Counted from the first letter of the stretch, positions 1-12,981 are shown. The stretch: 64,000 bases of DNA from Crocinitomix sp. (GCA_013138735.1 WTCE01000100.1:1-64000); one strand, 5' to 3'. Numbers and translations are program-made. The notes: generated from the sequence alone by a model not told the origin.

Positions 1-99
1 CATTTTATGAGCGTTAAAAATGCCGTAGCATGCAAAATTGTGTCTCGAATTTTTGCCGTTGTCAAGCGAGATGAACCTTTTTTAAAACTTTCTGCCTAA
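1..99 (+). CDS. C-terminal fragment of a probable IS110-like transposase (runs off the left edge)
   Basis: Frame +1 is open from base 1 to TAA at 97-99: HFMSVKNAVACKIVSRIFAVVKRDEPFLKLSA. It resembles my memory of Bacteroidota IS110-type C-termini (NAV..K..SRVFAVVKR..P). Short fragment, family is tentative. Confidence 0.4.
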   Translation, partial: HFMSVKNAVACKIVSRIFAVVKRDEPFLKLSA

Positions 100-196
100 A
101 AAACTTGTTTTTATCTTAGAATACTCAATGCTGTGTGTTTTGATAATTCAACGGCCTAAATAATCTTAACTCAATGCAACGGATCAATCTTCTAGT

Positions 197-379
197 TTAA
201 CCCGAATTATTCATAGGTTTTCGTTATGAAAAGTCAAAACACCAATAGAATTGGGGAGCGCAGAGTTTTTTTACCGAAAGAATTGTCACCCAATTTTGAG
301 GAAACAAAAAATTGAGCATTCTCAATTATAGCAGGTAGTTTGGCTTTGGAATAGAATACGTGTGAATAATTCGGGTTAA
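197..379. mobile_element. MITE-like element, copy 1 (183 bp, TTAACCCGAATTATTCA terminal inverted repeats)
   Basis: Starts TTAACCCGAATTATTCA and ends TGAATAATTCGGGTTAA (perfect 17-bp inverted repeat). About 96% identical (7 differences by eye) to the 183-bp element at 11478-11660. No coding capacity. Confidence 0.75.
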
Positions 380-412
380 GTACTATAGATTAATGACTTG
401 TTAAAAACAATT

Positions 413-444
413 GTCCCGCTCCGGTAAAACCAAAGCGGGACTTT
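413..444. terminator. Rho-independent terminator-like hairpin
   Basis: GTCCCGCTccggtaaaaccaAAGCGGGAC followed by TTT. Confidence 0.5.
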
Positions 445-658
445 ATGTTGCCGTTCCGCGCTATCCTAAATCTCTTGCGAGCTAGGGAAGAGCAGATCGT
501 CTAGAAAACAATTTAATGCCTCCAAATTAACTAATTTATTCTTTAAAGTCAACACAAAATCTTGTGTCTCTAAAAAGAGTTGGTACCAATAGTTATCATG
601 AACTCTCAGTAAAGCCAAGATCGTTTTTAAAATCTCGGTAGGCTGAGGCTCTCGAAGT

Positions 659-2314
<1,656 letters not shown>

Positions 2315-2325
2315 TTAAATAATTA

Positions 2326-2592
2326 TTATAATACACCGTACACATCAGATTCACGCATAATTAAATACGCGGTTCCGTCTAATTTGATTTCAGTTCCTGA
2401 ATATTGTCCGTAAAGAACGCTATCACCAACTTTTAATGTCATTGGCTCGTCTACTTTCCCTGGTCCAGCTGCAATTACTTTACCTTGTAACGGTTTTTCT
2501 TTTGCCGTATCAGGAATGATGATTCCACTTGCGGTCTTCTCTTCTGCCGGAGCAGCTTCTATCAAAACTCGGTCTGCTAATGGTTTTAACAT
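2326..2592 (-). CDS. groES: Co-chaperonin GroES
   Basis: 88-aa [37 protein letters not shown]; immediately upstream of groEL. Confidence 0.99.
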   Translation of the reverse strand: MLKPLADRVLIEAAPAEEKTASGIIIPDTAKEKPLQGKVIAAGPGKVDEPMTLKVGDSVLYGQYSGTEIKLDGTAYLIMRESDVYGVL

Positions 2593-2705
2593 AATTATAT
2601 TTTGTTTGTTCGTTTATACTCTTTGGTTTGGATAGTCATAATTTGTGCCATTCTACTAAACGGGTTTTTAAATGTCATAATGGCTAAATTATGCAAGTTT
2701 AAGAC

Positions 2706-2744
2706 AAAAAAAATGTCAGTATGAATGACATACTGACATTTTTT
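2706..2744. terminator. Bidirectional intrinsic terminator between groES and secG
   Basis: AAAAAATGTCAGTATG-aatga-CATACTGACATTTTTT, 10-bp perfect stem flanked by A/T tracts. Confidence 0.8.
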
Positions 2745-2761
2745 GAATGCTTTTGTAAGAA

Positions 2762-3112
2762 TTAGTTCGCAGGTCCTGTAGGAAGTCCTCCTTCTGGTAA
2801 AGTTAATCCTCCGTCAGGTATGTTATCCGCATCCGATCCAATTTCTGAAAGGTCTGTTTCAAACTCAGTAGGTTCACCGTCTGTTGGTGCGTCATTGCCA
2901 CCAATGGCCATTCCTAAAACGATTACTGCAATTGCAATTGCTAATCCCCAAGTTCCTTTTTCTAGTATGTCGGTCGCTCTTTTTGCGCCTCCTAATTGCA
3001 CAGCTGAACCAAATTCAGAATTTAATCCACCACCTTTTGGGTTTTGAACAAGTACAAATAAAATTAGCGCGATACAGGCAATTAATATGACAATAGTTAA
3101 TAGAGTTCCCAT
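2762..3112 (-). CDS. secG: Preprotein translocase subunit SecG
   Basis: 116 aa, MGTLLTIVILIACIALILFVLVQNPKGGGLNSEFG: typical SecG N-terminus. Confidence 0.9.
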   Translation of the reverse strand: MGTLLTIVILIACIALILFVLVQNPKGGGLNSEFGSAVQLGGAKRATDILEKGTWGLAIAIAVIVLGMAIGGNDAPTDGEPTEFETDLSEIGSDADNIPDGGLTLPEGGLPTGPAN

Positions 3113-3113
3113 T

Positions 3114-4295
3114 TTATCTTTTTTTAGATTCTTCTCTTATTTTTTCAATTCGACTTGCAAAGAAAGTCTTTTTTTCTGGATATAACAACATTAATTTCTC
3201 ATAAGCTGAAATTGCTTTTGAATAATTTTTTTGAAGCACATGTATTTTAGCCAAAGTTTCAGTGACCATATCATCAGATTCCTCAACACTTTTTCGCGCA
3301 TTTTTCACAGGGCTATAGAAGTCTCTAACAGGTTTCGAGATCCTTGGTTCCTCCTGCATAAACTTGTCTAATAAGCTATCAATGTCTTTTTTTCGTGTGT
3401 CTGCTTTTGGTGCTGTTTTTTCTGCCAATTCTTCACTTATTGCCACAGTTTTTGGTGTGGCAACCGGCGCTTCATTTGTAGCTTTTTTTTTCGCGGATTC
3501 AATTTCTTGAGCCTTGTGCGCTTGTTTCAGTCGCAACCATTGTATAAATGTTAGGTCACCTTGCTCAACATCTGTCAGTTCAGGAATAGCAACTGTTTCT
3601 GCTAGCGCAGGTGTCACAATTACATCTTCGACAATCGGGATTTCGGCAGGAGCTTCTGAAGGGATAATTATTGCCTCCTTTTCAAGAGGTTCAATGTTTT
3701 CTATTTCAGAACTGACAAAAGCAACGTCAATTGCTTTGTTTAGTATGTCAACATCCAATTCAGATGTGGTACTTAATTCTGGTAAATCAGCGTTTGTTTG
3801 CGTGTCCTCAGCTATAACCGTTTCAGTTGTGGTCGTTAATTTTTCAAGGGGTTCTGCATCCGTTATTTGCGTTTCGTTTTCAGATGCAACAACGTTTAAT
3901 TCCGGCGGCGTTTCATGCAATTCAGCGACTGCCGTTTCTTTTATTTCTTCAATGTTTTGAGTTATTGCTTCAACTGGAGTTTCAGCAACAATTATTTCTT
4001 GAACATCATTTTCCTTATTTGCTACTTCAGTCGCTATGTCAGAGGCGGTTTCTTGTTCTCCTGAGTGAATTAAAGCATATAAATGACCACGGTCTGGGGC
4101 ATGAATAGCTGTGCGCTTTAATTTCGTTTCAAAGTCGATACTATTGGCAAGTGCTAAACCTTTCAATTCTAGTAAATGCAAACTACTCGCGTACGGGTAT
4201 TTTTTCACCAAATCTGCAAATGCACTTAAGTCCTCTTGCTTAATCGCATTTGGATTACTAATGTATTGCGCTATGTCTTCTCCAGAAATCACCAA
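3114..4295 (-). CDS. Hypothetical protein with TPR-like C-terminus
   Basis: 393 aa; acidic low-complexity centre; C-terminus ETLAKIHVLQKNYSKAISAYEKLMLLYPEKKTFFASRIEKI is TPR-like. Confidence 0.65.
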   Translation of the reverse strand: MVISGEDIAQYISNPNAIKQEDLSAFADLVKKYPYASSLHLLELKGLALANSIDFETKLKRTAIHAPDRGHLYALIHSGEQETASDIATEVANKENDVQEIIVAETPVEAITQNIEEIKETAVAELHETPPELNVVASENETQITDAEPLEKLTTTTETVIAEDTQTNADLPELSTTSELDVDILNKAIDVAFVSSEIENIEPLEKEAIIIPSEAPAEIPIVEDVIVTPALAETVAIPELTDVEQGDLTFIQWLRLKQAHKAQEIESAKKKATNEAPVATPKTVAISEELAEKTAPKADTRKKDIDSLLDKFMQEEPRISKPVRDFYSPVKNARKSVEESDDMVTETLAKIHVLQKNYSKAISAYEKLMLLYPEKKTFFASRIEKIREESKKR

Positions 4296-4783
4296 TTACT
4301 TGTTAGGCGGTTAATAACGTCTTGCGATAATTTGCCGTTAATATCTTCCAATAAAGCATCTTGCACACTGGCTAAATCTAAATTGGCATCAAAATCTGAT
4401 TGCTGCGTGAACGAAGCTTCAAAACTTTGGTCTTCATCTATATTATTGATAACTGTAACAGCAATGGTAACATTTAAGCGGTTAAGTGCAGCCAATTCAT
4501 CTGATTGAACAGAGACAGGAACTGTGTTGAAATAGGTTATTTTACCAGCTATCTCTATGTCTGCGTTTTTATTTTTTAAATTCAGTTTCGTTCTCGAAAT
4601 CATAAAATCTTTCAAGAAGTCTGTGTAAGTAGCCCCGTAACCAACAGGCGCATTGGCGGCTTGTTCTTCAAATAACGCAACAGAAAATGTGTCAGCATCT
4701 ATACTTCCATCAATCATCCCATACTCAATGTCACAAGAGAAGATTAAAAACGGTATCAAAAAAAGTGCAAATCGTGTTTTCAT
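4289..4783 (-). CDS. lptE: LptE-like LPS-assembly lipoprotein
   Basis: 164 aa; lipoprotein signal MKTRFALFLIPFLIFSC; position next to a sigma-54 activator and miaB as in other Bacteroidota. Family call by synteny and general pattern. Confidence 0.65.
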   Translation of the reverse strand: MKTRFALFLIPFLIFSCDIEYGMIDGSIDADTFSVALFEEQAANAPVGYGATYTDFLKDFMISRTKLNLKNKNADIEIAGKITYFNTVPVSVQSDELAALNRLNVTIAVTVINNIDEDQSFEASFTQQSDFDANLDLASVQDALLEDINGKLSQDVINRLTSNW

Positions 4784-4809
4784 AATTATATAACGCTGTG
4801 CGCTACGGC

Positions 4810-6054
4810 TTATTTTAAATCGTATTCTTTTATTTTTCTGTATAAGGTACGCTCGGATATTCCTAAATCTTGCGCAGCATATTTTCTTTTACCTCTGTGT
4901 TTCTCTAATGCTTTTTGAATTAATTCTTTCTCACGATCCTCTAAAGATAAGGATTCTTCAACCTCTACATGTTCTTCAAAACCATTTCCAAATTGATCCG
5001 GAGTATGAGTCGCCGAGTCTTCGTTATAAGCATAAGGTTCAGCTAATAAATTAGGCGTTCCTTTAGTCGGTTCAGGATATAATTTTGCAATCATATCGTT
5101 CCGATCTTCTCTGCTTAAATCATCTGTACCGTCCTGTAGCATATTGACAACCATCTTCTTTAGTTCCCCCAAGTCCTTCTTCATATCAAACAACACTTTA
5201 TACAAAATGTCACGTTCGCTAAAGTCAGAATCTTTATTACGGTGGCTTGCTAAAATTGGCAAGTTCGTTGCAGAGTAGTCTGGTAAGTAGGTACGTAATA
5301 CTTCTCCATTAATTTCGCGGCTATTTTCAACGACAGAAATCTGTTCTGTTACATTCTTCAATTGGCGAATGTTTCCGGGCCAATTATAGCTCCGTAACAT
5401 GTGTTGCGCATCTTCAGTTAAGCGAATAGAGGGCATTCGATATTTCTCTGCAAAGTCTGATGCGAATTTGCGAAACAATAGGTGTATATCGTCCTTTCTT
5501 TGTCGTAAAGGCGGTAATTTTATAGGGACAGTACTTAAGCGGTAAAATAAATCCTCTCTAAATTTTCCTGTTTGAATAGCTTGCAACATATTCTCATTAG
5601 TTGCTGCAATAATTCTAACGTTTGTCTTAATTGGTTTGGATGATCCTACACGAATAAATTCACCCGTTTCCAAAACCCTTAACAAGCGCACTTGTGTCGT
5701 TAATGGTAATTCAGCAACTTCATCCAAAAATATTGTGCCATTGTCGGCAACTTCAAAATATCCTTTACGTTGATCATGAGCACCCGTAAAAGATCCTTTT
5801 TCATGACCAAATAATTCACTGTCAATTGTTCCTTCTGGAATTGCGCCGCAGTTCACCGCAATGTATGAGCCATGTTTACGTGCGCTTAATTGGTGGATTA
5901 CCTTTGGTATTACTTCCTTTCCTGTTCCACTTTCTCCTGTAATTAGAACGCTTATATCAGTTGGAGCAACTTGTACGGCTATGTTTAACGCCTGGTGCAA
6001 GGCACCCGAATTACCAATAATTCCAAAACGTTGTTTTATTTGCGGGATGTCCAT
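4810..6054 (-). CDS. Sigma-54-dependent Fis-family transcriptional activator (AAA+)
   Basis: GESGTGKE Walker A, GAFTGA-equivalent GSFTGAHD, C-terminal Fis HTH ([21 protein letters not shown]). Confidence 0.95.
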   Translation of the reverse strand: MDIPQIKQRFGIIGNSGALHQALNIAVQVAPTDISVLITGESGTGKEVIPKVIHQLSARKHGSYIAVNCGAIPEGTIDSELFGHEKGSFTGAHDQRKGYFEVADNGTIFLDEVAELPLTTQVRLLRVLETGEFIRVGSSKPIKTNVRIIAATNENMLQAIQTGKFREDLFYRLSTVPIKLPPLRQRKDDIHLLFRKFASDFAEKYRMPSIRLTEDAQHMLRSYNWPGNIRQLKNVTEQISVVENSREINGEVLRTYLPDYSATNLPILASHRNKDSDFSERDILYKVLFDMKKDLGELKKMVVNMLQDGTDDLSREDRNDMIAKLYPEPTKGTPNLLAEPYAYNEDSATHTPDQFGNGFEEHVEVEESLSLEDREKELIQKALEKHRGKRKYAAQDLGISERTLYRKIKEYDLK

Positions 6055-6056
6055 TC

Positions 6057-7523
6057 TTAGTTTTGTTGTATTTCCGGCTTGGCACTAACTACGGCTAAAC
6101 CTTTCAATGTTGCACTTGTAAAATCAGTAATTTTAACTTCAACATAATCGCCCGGTTTAAAATTGTCTTTTGGAAAAATTATAGTCACATTCTGTGAATT
6201 TCTCCCATAAACAAAATCATCTGAACGTTTCGAAGTTCCTTCAACGAGTACTTTACAAACATTGCCTACCATTTGCTCATTTGCTTTGTATGACAGTTTA
6301 GCTTGTAAAGCTTGTACTTCATAAAGTCGTTGCTTCTTTAATGTTTCTGGAATGTCGTCTTCAAATTTTCGTTCAGCCAATGTCTTTGGTCGTTCAGAAT
6401 AAAAGAACATATATGAAAATTCATATCCAACTTCTTCCATTAAGGATAGTGTTTCCTTATGATCTTCATCTGTTTCACCACAGAAGCCAGTAATAATATC
6501 TGACGAAATAAAAGCATCAGGTAAAATTGTTTTTATGGAGTTAATTCTATTCAAATACCATTCACGTGTATAGCCTCGGTTCATGCGCTTTAAAACATCT
6601 GAACTGCCTGATTGAACAGGAAGGTGGATGTATTTGCATAGGTTCTCATATTTCGCCATGACGTGTAAAACATCATCCGTCATATCTTTTGGGTGAGAAG
6701 TTGAAAAGCGAATTCTTAAATCAGGGTTGACTAAAGCTACCTTTTCCATCAAGCCGGCAAATGTTACCACCTCCTTATCAGGATCGATTATCACTCCTTT
6801 TTTAGTGATGTTCCATTTGTAACTATCTACGTTTTGACCTAATAAAGTAACTTCTCTATAACCATTTTCAAAAAGTTCTTGTGCCTCTTTTATGATTGAT
6901 TCAGGATCGCGGCTTCTTTCTCTACCTCGTGTAAAAGGAACCACACAAAACGAACACATATTATCGCATCCACGCATGATTGAAATGAAAGCCGTAATAC
7001 CACCTGCACCTAATCTAACCGGAGCAATGTCTGCATACGTCTCTTCTCGTGACAATAAAACATTAACGGCTTTTTGCCCGCCATTAACTTCTTCAATTAA
7101 GTTCGGTAAATCACGGTAAGCATCAGGCCCAGCAACCAAATCCACTAACTTTTCCTGTTCCAACAAATCTGTTTTTAACCTTTCGGCCATACAGCCCAAG
7201 ATCCCAATTACTAAGGATGGATTTTTTTTCTTGCGTTTATTATATTGGCTTAATTTATTCCGTACGCGTTGTTCTGCGTTCTCTCGAATTGAACAGGTGT
7301 TCATTAAAATAACATCTGCATCTTCAGCGTTTCGAGTCGTCGTATATCCCTCATCACTTAAAATGGAAGCTACAATTTCACTATCCGAAAAATTCATTTG
7401 ACAGCCATAGCTCTCTAAATAAAGTTTTTTTCCATTTAAGGGTTTATTTCCCGGATCTAACAATGTTGCTGTTCCTTGCAGTTTTTCGTCAATCTCCTTT
7501 TCTTCTGTTCCAAATTCTCTCAT
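6057..7523 (-). CDS. miaB: tRNA-2-methylthio-N6-dimethylallyladenosine synthase MiaB
   Basis: 488 aa; [15 protein letters not shown]; radical [28 protein letters not shown]-terminus. Confidence 0.97.
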   Translation of the reverse strand: MREFGTEEKEIDEKLQGTATLLDPGNKPLNGKKLYLESYGCQMNFSDSEIVASILSDEGYTTTRNAEDADVILMNTCSIRENAEQRVRNKLSQYNKRKKKNPSLVIGILGCMAERLKTDLLEQEKLVDLVAGPDAYRDLPNLIEEVNGGQKAVNVLLSREETYADIAPVRLGAGGITAFISIMRGCDNMCSFCVVPFTRGRERSRDPESIIKEAQELFENGYREVTLLGQNVDSYKWNITKKGVIIDPDKEVVTFAGLMEKVALVNPDLRIRFSTSHPKDMTDDVLHVMAKYENLCKYIHLPVQSGSSDVLKRMNRGYTREWYLNRINSIKTILPDAFISSDIITGFCGETDEDHKETLSLMEEVGYEFSYMFFYSERPKTLAERKFEDDIPETLKKQRLYEVQALQAKLSYKANEQMVGNVCKVLVEGTSKRSDDFVYGRNSQNVTIIFPKDNFKPGDYVEVKITDFTSATLKGLAVVSAKPEIQQN

Positions 7524-7819
7524 TCAATCTTATGTTCGACTAGTTTTGGTGCAAATTTAGCTATATTTTAGATGGTATGACATTATGGCAGGAAATTATT
7601 TTTTAGGATTTAAGTTTTTTTATTATTACATAATAAGGGATGAAAAAATTTTTTTTCCATCAAAACAATGGCATTAATCAAAATATCATTTCTAATTTTG
7701 AACCGCAATTTGGAAGATCATCAGAAATAGAGAGAAGCGTAAATTTTAAATTGTATTTCTGAATATCTGACTTATATTACGCAGCAATTATCAAAAACAT
7801 AAGAACCGAATTTTAAGGT

Positions 7820-10126
7820 ATGGCAAAAAATCTCGTTATAGTTGAGTCACCTGCAAAGGCAAAAACAATTGAGAAGTATTTAGGAAAAGATTTCGTAGTA
7901 ATGTCCAGTTATGGTCACGTACGAGACTTGGCTAAAGGGAACGACTCTATTGATGTAGAAAATGGATTTGCACCGAAATATATAGTTTCAACCGATAAGA
8001 AAAAGGTGATAGCTGAATTGAAAAAAATGGTGAAAACTGTTGATGAAGTTTGGTTAGCATCTGATGAGGATCGTGAGGGAGAAGCTATTTCTTGGCACTT
8101 AAAGGAAACTTTAGGACTAGATAAAAAAGGGTATAAACGCATAACCTTTAACGAAATTACCGAGTCGGCAGTTTTAGAAGCTATTGCGAATCCGCGAAAG
8201 ATTGATGACGATTTGGTAAATGCCCAACAAGCTAGAAGAATTTTAGATAGATTGGTTGGTTTCGAACTTTCTCCAGTTTTATGGAGAAAAGTTAAACCAT
8301 CTTTATCTGCTGGTAGAGTGCAGTCTGTAGCCGTGAGATTGGTTGTGGAAAGAGAACAGGAAATTGAGCGTTTTGAATCGAATAGTTTTTATAGAACGGA
8401 TGCTTTGTTTAAAGTAGGTGGTTCACCGCTAAAAGCAAAATTGGGTGGTCAATTTGATGATAAGGCGAAAGCAAAAGACTTTGTTGAAAAGTGTACAAAT
8501 CATAATTTTAAAGTAAATAGTATTATTAAAAAGCCGGGAAAAAAGAGTCCGACGGCACCTTTTACAACATCTACTTTACAACAAGAGGCAAGTTTGAAAT
8601 TGGGTTTCTCGGTTTCAAGAACAATGTCTGTAGCACAGCGTTTATATGAATCGGGTTTGATTACATATATGAGAACAGATTCTGTGAATTTGTCTCAAAC
8701 AGCTGTTGACGCAGCAAAAGCAGAAATTGAATCAGCTTACGGAGCCGAGTATTTTGAGCACCGGAAATTCAAAAATAAATCAAGCTCTGCACAAGAAGCG
8801 CACGAGGCAATTCGTCCTACAAATTTTGGGATACATGAGATTGATGCCGAAAGAGATGAAGCACGTCTTTACCAATTGATTTGGAAAAGATCAATCGCTT
8901 CTCAAATGGCTGAAGCAAAATTAGAGCGTACTTCAATAAAAATTGATGCGCCTGACAATAAAGAATTCTCTGCAACTGGAGAGATTGTTTTGTTTGATGG
9001 TTTCTTAAAAGTGTACTTGGAATCAAAGATTGATGATGATGATGATGAAATGGAAGGATTATTGCCTCCAATGAATGAGGGCGATTCTTTAGATCGTGAT
9101 TCGATTACATCAACTGAACGATTTACGCGACCACCAGCACGATTTGTTGAAGCAAGTTTGGTGAAAAAATTAGAAGAATTAGGAATTGGACGACCGTCAA
9201 CATACGCGCCAACCATTTCTACAATTCAAAAAAGAGGATATGTTGAGCGAGGAGAGCGTGAAGGAACTGAACGTAGTTTTAATGTTATTGCGTTGGAGGG
9301 TTCAACGGTTTCTGAAGCAACAAATACTGAGAAAACTGGAAGTGATAAAGGGAAAATGGTTCCTACAGATATCGGACGTGTTGTAACTGAATTTTTAATG
9401 CAACACTTTGACCAAGTAATGGACTATAACTTTACGGCAAGTGTCGAGAAAGAATTTGATGATATTGCCAAAGGATTAGTTGAGTGGAGTAAAATGATTT
9501 CAGAATTTTATACCCCATTCCATTTAAAAGTAGAAGATACAATTGAAAATTCTGAAAGAGCATCTGGTGAAAGGTTGTTAGGAGTTGATCCAAAATCCGG
9601 TAAGAACATGTATGCACGAATTGGTCGATTTGGCCCAATGGTGCAAATTGGAGAAGCGGATGATGAAGATAAACCAAAGTTTGCTTCAATTCAAAAAGAT
9701 CAAAGTATACAAACCATCACAGTTGAAGAAGCTTTAGAATTATTCAAGTTTCCAAAAGTGATTGGAGAATATGAAGGTGTTCCAGTAAAAATTAACAAAG
9801 GAAGATTTGGACCGTATGTTCAAATAGAGAAATTATTTGTTTCGATTAAAGAGGCAAATGGTGATACCTTAGAGGGGATGGAATTAGCACGAGCAATTGT
9901 TTTAATTGAAGAGAAACGAGAAGAGGATCGCAACAGAATGATTAAGATATTCACCGAAGATGAAACAATGCAATTGTTGAATGGGAGGTATGGTGCTTAT
10001 TTGAAAATAGGAAAGAAAAATTTCAAATTACCAAAAGATGTTGAGCCTGCAGAGTTGACCTACGAGCAATGTATTGAAATTTCTAAAAATCAACCGAAAC
10101 CAAGAGGCAAGAAAAAGAAGAAATAA
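7820..10126 (+). CDS. topA: DNA topoisomerase I
   Basis: 768 aa; MAKNLVIVESPAKAKTIEKYLGKDF, SGLITYMRTDSVNLS active site, C-terminal TopA repeats. Confidence 0.98.
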   Translation: MAKNLVIVESPAKAKTIEKYLGKDFVVMSSYGHVRDLAKGNDSIDVENGFAPKYIVSTDKKKVIAELKKMVKTVDEVWLASDEDREGEAISWHLKETLGLDKKGYKRITFNEITESAVLEAIANPRKIDDDLVNAQQARRILDRLVGFELSPVLWRKVKPSLSAGRVQSVAVRLVVEREQEIERFESNSFYRTDALFKVGGSPLKAKLGGQFDDKAKAKDFVEKCTNHNFKVNSIIKKPGKKSPTAPFTTSTLQQEASLKLGFSVSRTMSVAQRLYESGLITYMRTDSVNLSQTAVDAAKAEIESAYGAEYFEHRKFKNKSSSAQEAHEAIRPTNFGIHEIDAERDEARLYQLIWKRSIASQMAEAKLERTSIKIDAPDNKEFSATGEIVLFDGFLKVYLESKIDDDDDEMEGLLPPMNEGDSLDRDSITSTERFTRPPARFVEASLVKKLEELGIGRPSTYAPTISTIQKRGYVERGEREGTERSFNVIALEGSTVSEATNTEKTGSDKGKMVPTDIGRVVTEFLMQHFDQVMDYNFTASVEKEFDDIAKGLVEWSKMISEFYTPFHLKVEDTIENSERASGERLLGVDPKSGKNMYARIGRFGPMVQIGEADDEDKPKFASIQKDQSIQTITVEEALELFKFPKVIGEYEGVPVKINKGRFGPYVQIEKLFVSIKEANGDTLEGMELARAIVLIEEKREEDRNRMIKIFTEDETMQLLNGRYGAYLKIGKKNFKLPKDVEPAELTYEQCIEISKNQPKPRGKKKKK

Positions 10127-10173
10127 AACGTTTTTTTTCACCAAAGGCAGTCGAGCAGATATAAGCTAGATAA

Positions 10174-11331
10174 ATGAAGGATTTAAGTATTTATTTCGAA
10201 ACCATTGAAAGGCGAGGGGAGTATGCCCCAGGTCAAGTTGGTGAATCTGTTCATGATATTTCCAATGTTCATTATGAAGATTTGGCTGAAAATAGTCTTG
10301 CATTCATTTACGTTCCAGATTACAGAAATAGTGATATTCAGCAAAACGAAAGCTGGATCAATGATTTTAGAGCGGCCCTATTTGAACTTTACAAAGGTGA
10401 ATGGGCTGCAGAAATGTATGAATTAGGTATTATTCGGCCCGGAGCATCAGTTGCCGATACTTATACCGCCGTGCGTGACGTGGTAACCGAGTTGGTTAAA
10501 GCTCAAATTTTTCCAATCATTATTGGAGGAAGTCAAGATTTAACCTATCCAATTTACCAAGCCTACGAAAAATTAGAACAAACCATTAACATTATTGCAG
10601 TTGATCCCGCGCTTGATCTTGGAGATCCTGAGCAGGACATTCATTCAAAAGGATGGTTAAACAAAATTGTACTGCATAAACCCAATTATTTATTTAATTT
10701 TTCATTATTCGGTTATCAATCTTATTTGGTAAATCCTAAGGAAACCCAATTGCTGAACGATCTTTATTTTGATGCGTTCCGCCTAGGAGATTTTTACAAG
10801 AATGAAAAAATGGTAGAGCCCCAGCTCAGAAATGCGGATATTTTGAGTTTTGACATGGATGCTATTCGCTCTTCCGATAATAAAAGCAATCAACGGAATT
10901 TACCCAATGGGTTTTATGGTGAAGATGCCTGCCGCATTATGCGATATGCTGGTTTGAGTGATAAATTGACAAGTCTAGGACTATTTAACTTCTCACCGAA
11001 TCAAAACGGCTATCAAAGCGATATAAACTTGCTAGCGCAAATGATTTGGTATTTCACAGAAGGATTTAACCTTCGAAAAAAAGATTATCCAATTGGGAGC
11101 AAAGCTGCCTATATCAAATACCGGGTGAACATTGATGATTTCCGTGACGAAATCATTTTCTATAAAAGCAATAAAAGCAGCCGCTGGTGGATGGAAGTCC
11201 CTTATCCAAAAATCAAAGGAATAAAACTGCAACGCCATTTATTGGTGCCTTGCGATTATGAAGATTATGAAAATGCCCTCAACAATGAATTGCCAGATTT
11301 GTGGTTGAGAACCTATAAAAAGCTTTCTTAG
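10174..11331 (+). CDS. Arginase/formimidoylglutamase-family protein
   Basis: 385 aa; PIIIGGSQDLTYPIYQAYE, IIAVDPALDLG, LSFDMDAIRSSD: ureohydrolase-like motifs. Confidence 0.75.
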   Translation: MKDLSIYFETIERRGEYAPGQVGESVHDISNVHYEDLAENSLAFIYVPDYRNSDIQQNESWINDFRAALFELYKGEWAAEMYELGIIRPGASVADTYTAVRDVVTELVKAQIFPIIIGGSQDLTYPIYQAYEKLEQTINIIAVDPALDLGDPEQDIHSKGWLNKIVLHKPNYLFNFSLFGYQSYLVNPKETQLLNDLYFDAFRLGDFYKNEKMVEPQLRNADILSFDMDAIRSSDNKSNQRNLPNGFYGEDACRIMRYAGLSDKLTSLGLFNFSPNQNGYQSDINLLAQMIWYFTEGFNLRKKDYPIGSKAAYIKYRVNIDDFRDEIIFYKSNKSSRWWMEVPYPKIKGIKLQRHLLVPCDYEDYENALNNELPDLWLRTYKKLS

Positions 11332-11477
11332 AAATTCTTAGTTAAGTTTCTCTCCTCATAGTTTTTGGGGTTAATCCAAACTTACTCCTCAAAACCCAAA
11401 CTTCTCAATAGCCGAAACTTTAGTGAAGGTTATCTATCCCCAAACTTTTTAGTCACTGAAGCCTTGGCGAAGGTTAT

Positions 11478-11660
11478 TTAACCCGAATTATTCATGGGTT
11501 TTCGTTATGAAAAGTCAAAACACCAATAGAATTGGGAAGCGCAGAGTTTTTTTACTGAAAGAATTGTCACCCAATTTTGAGGAAACAAAAAATTGAGCAT
11601 TCTTAATTATAGCAGGTGGTTTGGCTTTGGAATAGAATACGGGTGAATGATTCGGGTTAA
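11478..11660. mobile_element. MITE-like element, copy 2 (183 bp)
   Basis: Same 183-bp length and ends as 197-379; 7 substitutions by eye, no indels; the right-end inverted repeat has 1 mismatch. Confidence 0.75.
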
Positions 11661-11753
11661 ACTCCATCCTCAAAAAGGTTACTTTTTGATTACCCAGACA
11701 TAAATAAACGAGCAATGCCTCAATTTGTTAAATGGTAAGCAAAGAAATATCTT

Positions 11754-12716
11754 ATGATTAAATTTTTACTCAGCACAATTTTTATCCTAACTACTTATTT
11801 TACTGTTGCCCTAGCGCAACAAGATCGGCAATTCACCCAATTTATGTTCGATCGCATGTCCTACAATCCTGCCACAACAGGCTTCAATGGTTATTGCGGA
11901 ACATTAATATATCGCAATCAATGGGATAGGGTACAAGACGCGCCAAATACAACCTTGCTGAATGTGCAAGGCAACCTTCAAAATTTAAACGTAGGGCGAG
12001 GCACAGTTGGAGTAGGGCTTTCGCTTTCAAATGATGTCATAGGGTTTCTTAAAAGCAATAACGTGGTAATGAACGCGGCTTATCATATGCCGACCGATTA
12101 TGGAACGTTAAGCACTGGAGTAGGGGTTGGATTAATTAATGTGGGGTTTGATCCAAATTGGGTTACTCCAAGCACGCCTGTAGAATTGGATCCTTCCCTT
12201 GTTGGGATAACACAAAAAATAGGGCAAACAGGATTTGACAATAATTTCGGTTTGTATTGGTACGGTGATCAAGATTATTATGTTGGATTTTCAATGACGC
12301 ATGTAGCGCCTGCAAAATTGACCAATCTTAGCTTTAACATGGCACGGCATTATTACGTTATGGCAGGTGTAAAAAAGGAAATAAATAAGGGACACAATGT
12401 TCCGATCTTTTTAAATCCAAGCACGTTGATTAAGGCAGACGGGGCTACAATGGTTTTTGACCTAAATCTAAAAGTAGACGTTTGGGTTTCAAAAGACGCT
12501 TATTTTTGGGGAGGCATAACCTATCGCTTGTCAGATGCCTTTGCGTTTATGGCTGGGTATGCAAGAGATAATTTCAAAGTAGGTTATTCCTTTGATGCAA
12601 TGACCAACCCTTTGAGTGGATATGGCAGGGGATCCCATGAATTAATGGTGAGTTACTGCATTTTTCCACCTAAAAAATCCACCACGCGAACAGGATGGTT
12701 GTTTAAACTTAGGTGA
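11754..12716 (+). CDS. PorP/SprF-family type IX secretion membrane protein
   Basis: 320 aa; QDRQFTQFMFDRMSYNPATTGFNGYCGTLIYRNQW, typical PorP/SprF. Confidence 0.9.
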   Translation: MIKFLLSTIFILTTYFTVALAQQDRQFTQFMFDRMSYNPATTGFNGYCGTLIYRNQWDRVQDAPNTTLLNVQGNLQNLNVGRGTVGVGLSLSNDVIGFLKSNNVVMNAAYHMPTDYGTLSTGVGVGLINVGFDPNWVTPSTPVELDPSLVGITQKIGQTGFDNNFGLYWYGDQDYYVGFSMTHVAPAKLTNLSFNMARHYYVMAGVKKEINKGHNVPIFLNPSTLIKADGATMVFDLNLKVDVWVSKDAYFWGGITYRLSDAFAFMAGYARDNFKVGYSFDAMTNPLSGYGRGSHELMVSYCIFPPKKSTTRTGWLFKLR

Positions 12717-12981
12717 AAATCAGCAGCATTTTTTTTTAAAATAAAATCAATTGAAACTTAGTTTTGGTTTTTTCCGTATCAACATTTGGTAGCGATAGTG
12801 TCTATCGAATATTTAGACCAATGATTGCCTAAGAACATGCCATATTGGAGCGTTAAAAAAAAAGCATAAAATTTAGAAAGTGAAATAGATCAATAAAATA
12901 ATTTCGTTTTCCATTAATTTTAATTATTTTAGCCCTCTGTTGGAGTGTTCCGACGTTAAATGGTATTGAAAAAACTAATTT

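Noticed and set aside
2592-2700. Sigma-54 promoter in front of groES
   Set aside because: Minus strand ATGGCACAAATTATGAC has a good -24 half (TGGCAC) but GA instead of GC at -12; too weak to call.
8817-9689. Antisense ORFs over topA (84, 104, 85 aa)
   Set aside because: Out-of-frame shadows of topA with no homology signal.
11515-11715. 66-aa minus-strand ORF
   Set aside because: Lies across MITE-like copy 2 and its flank; no coding evidence.
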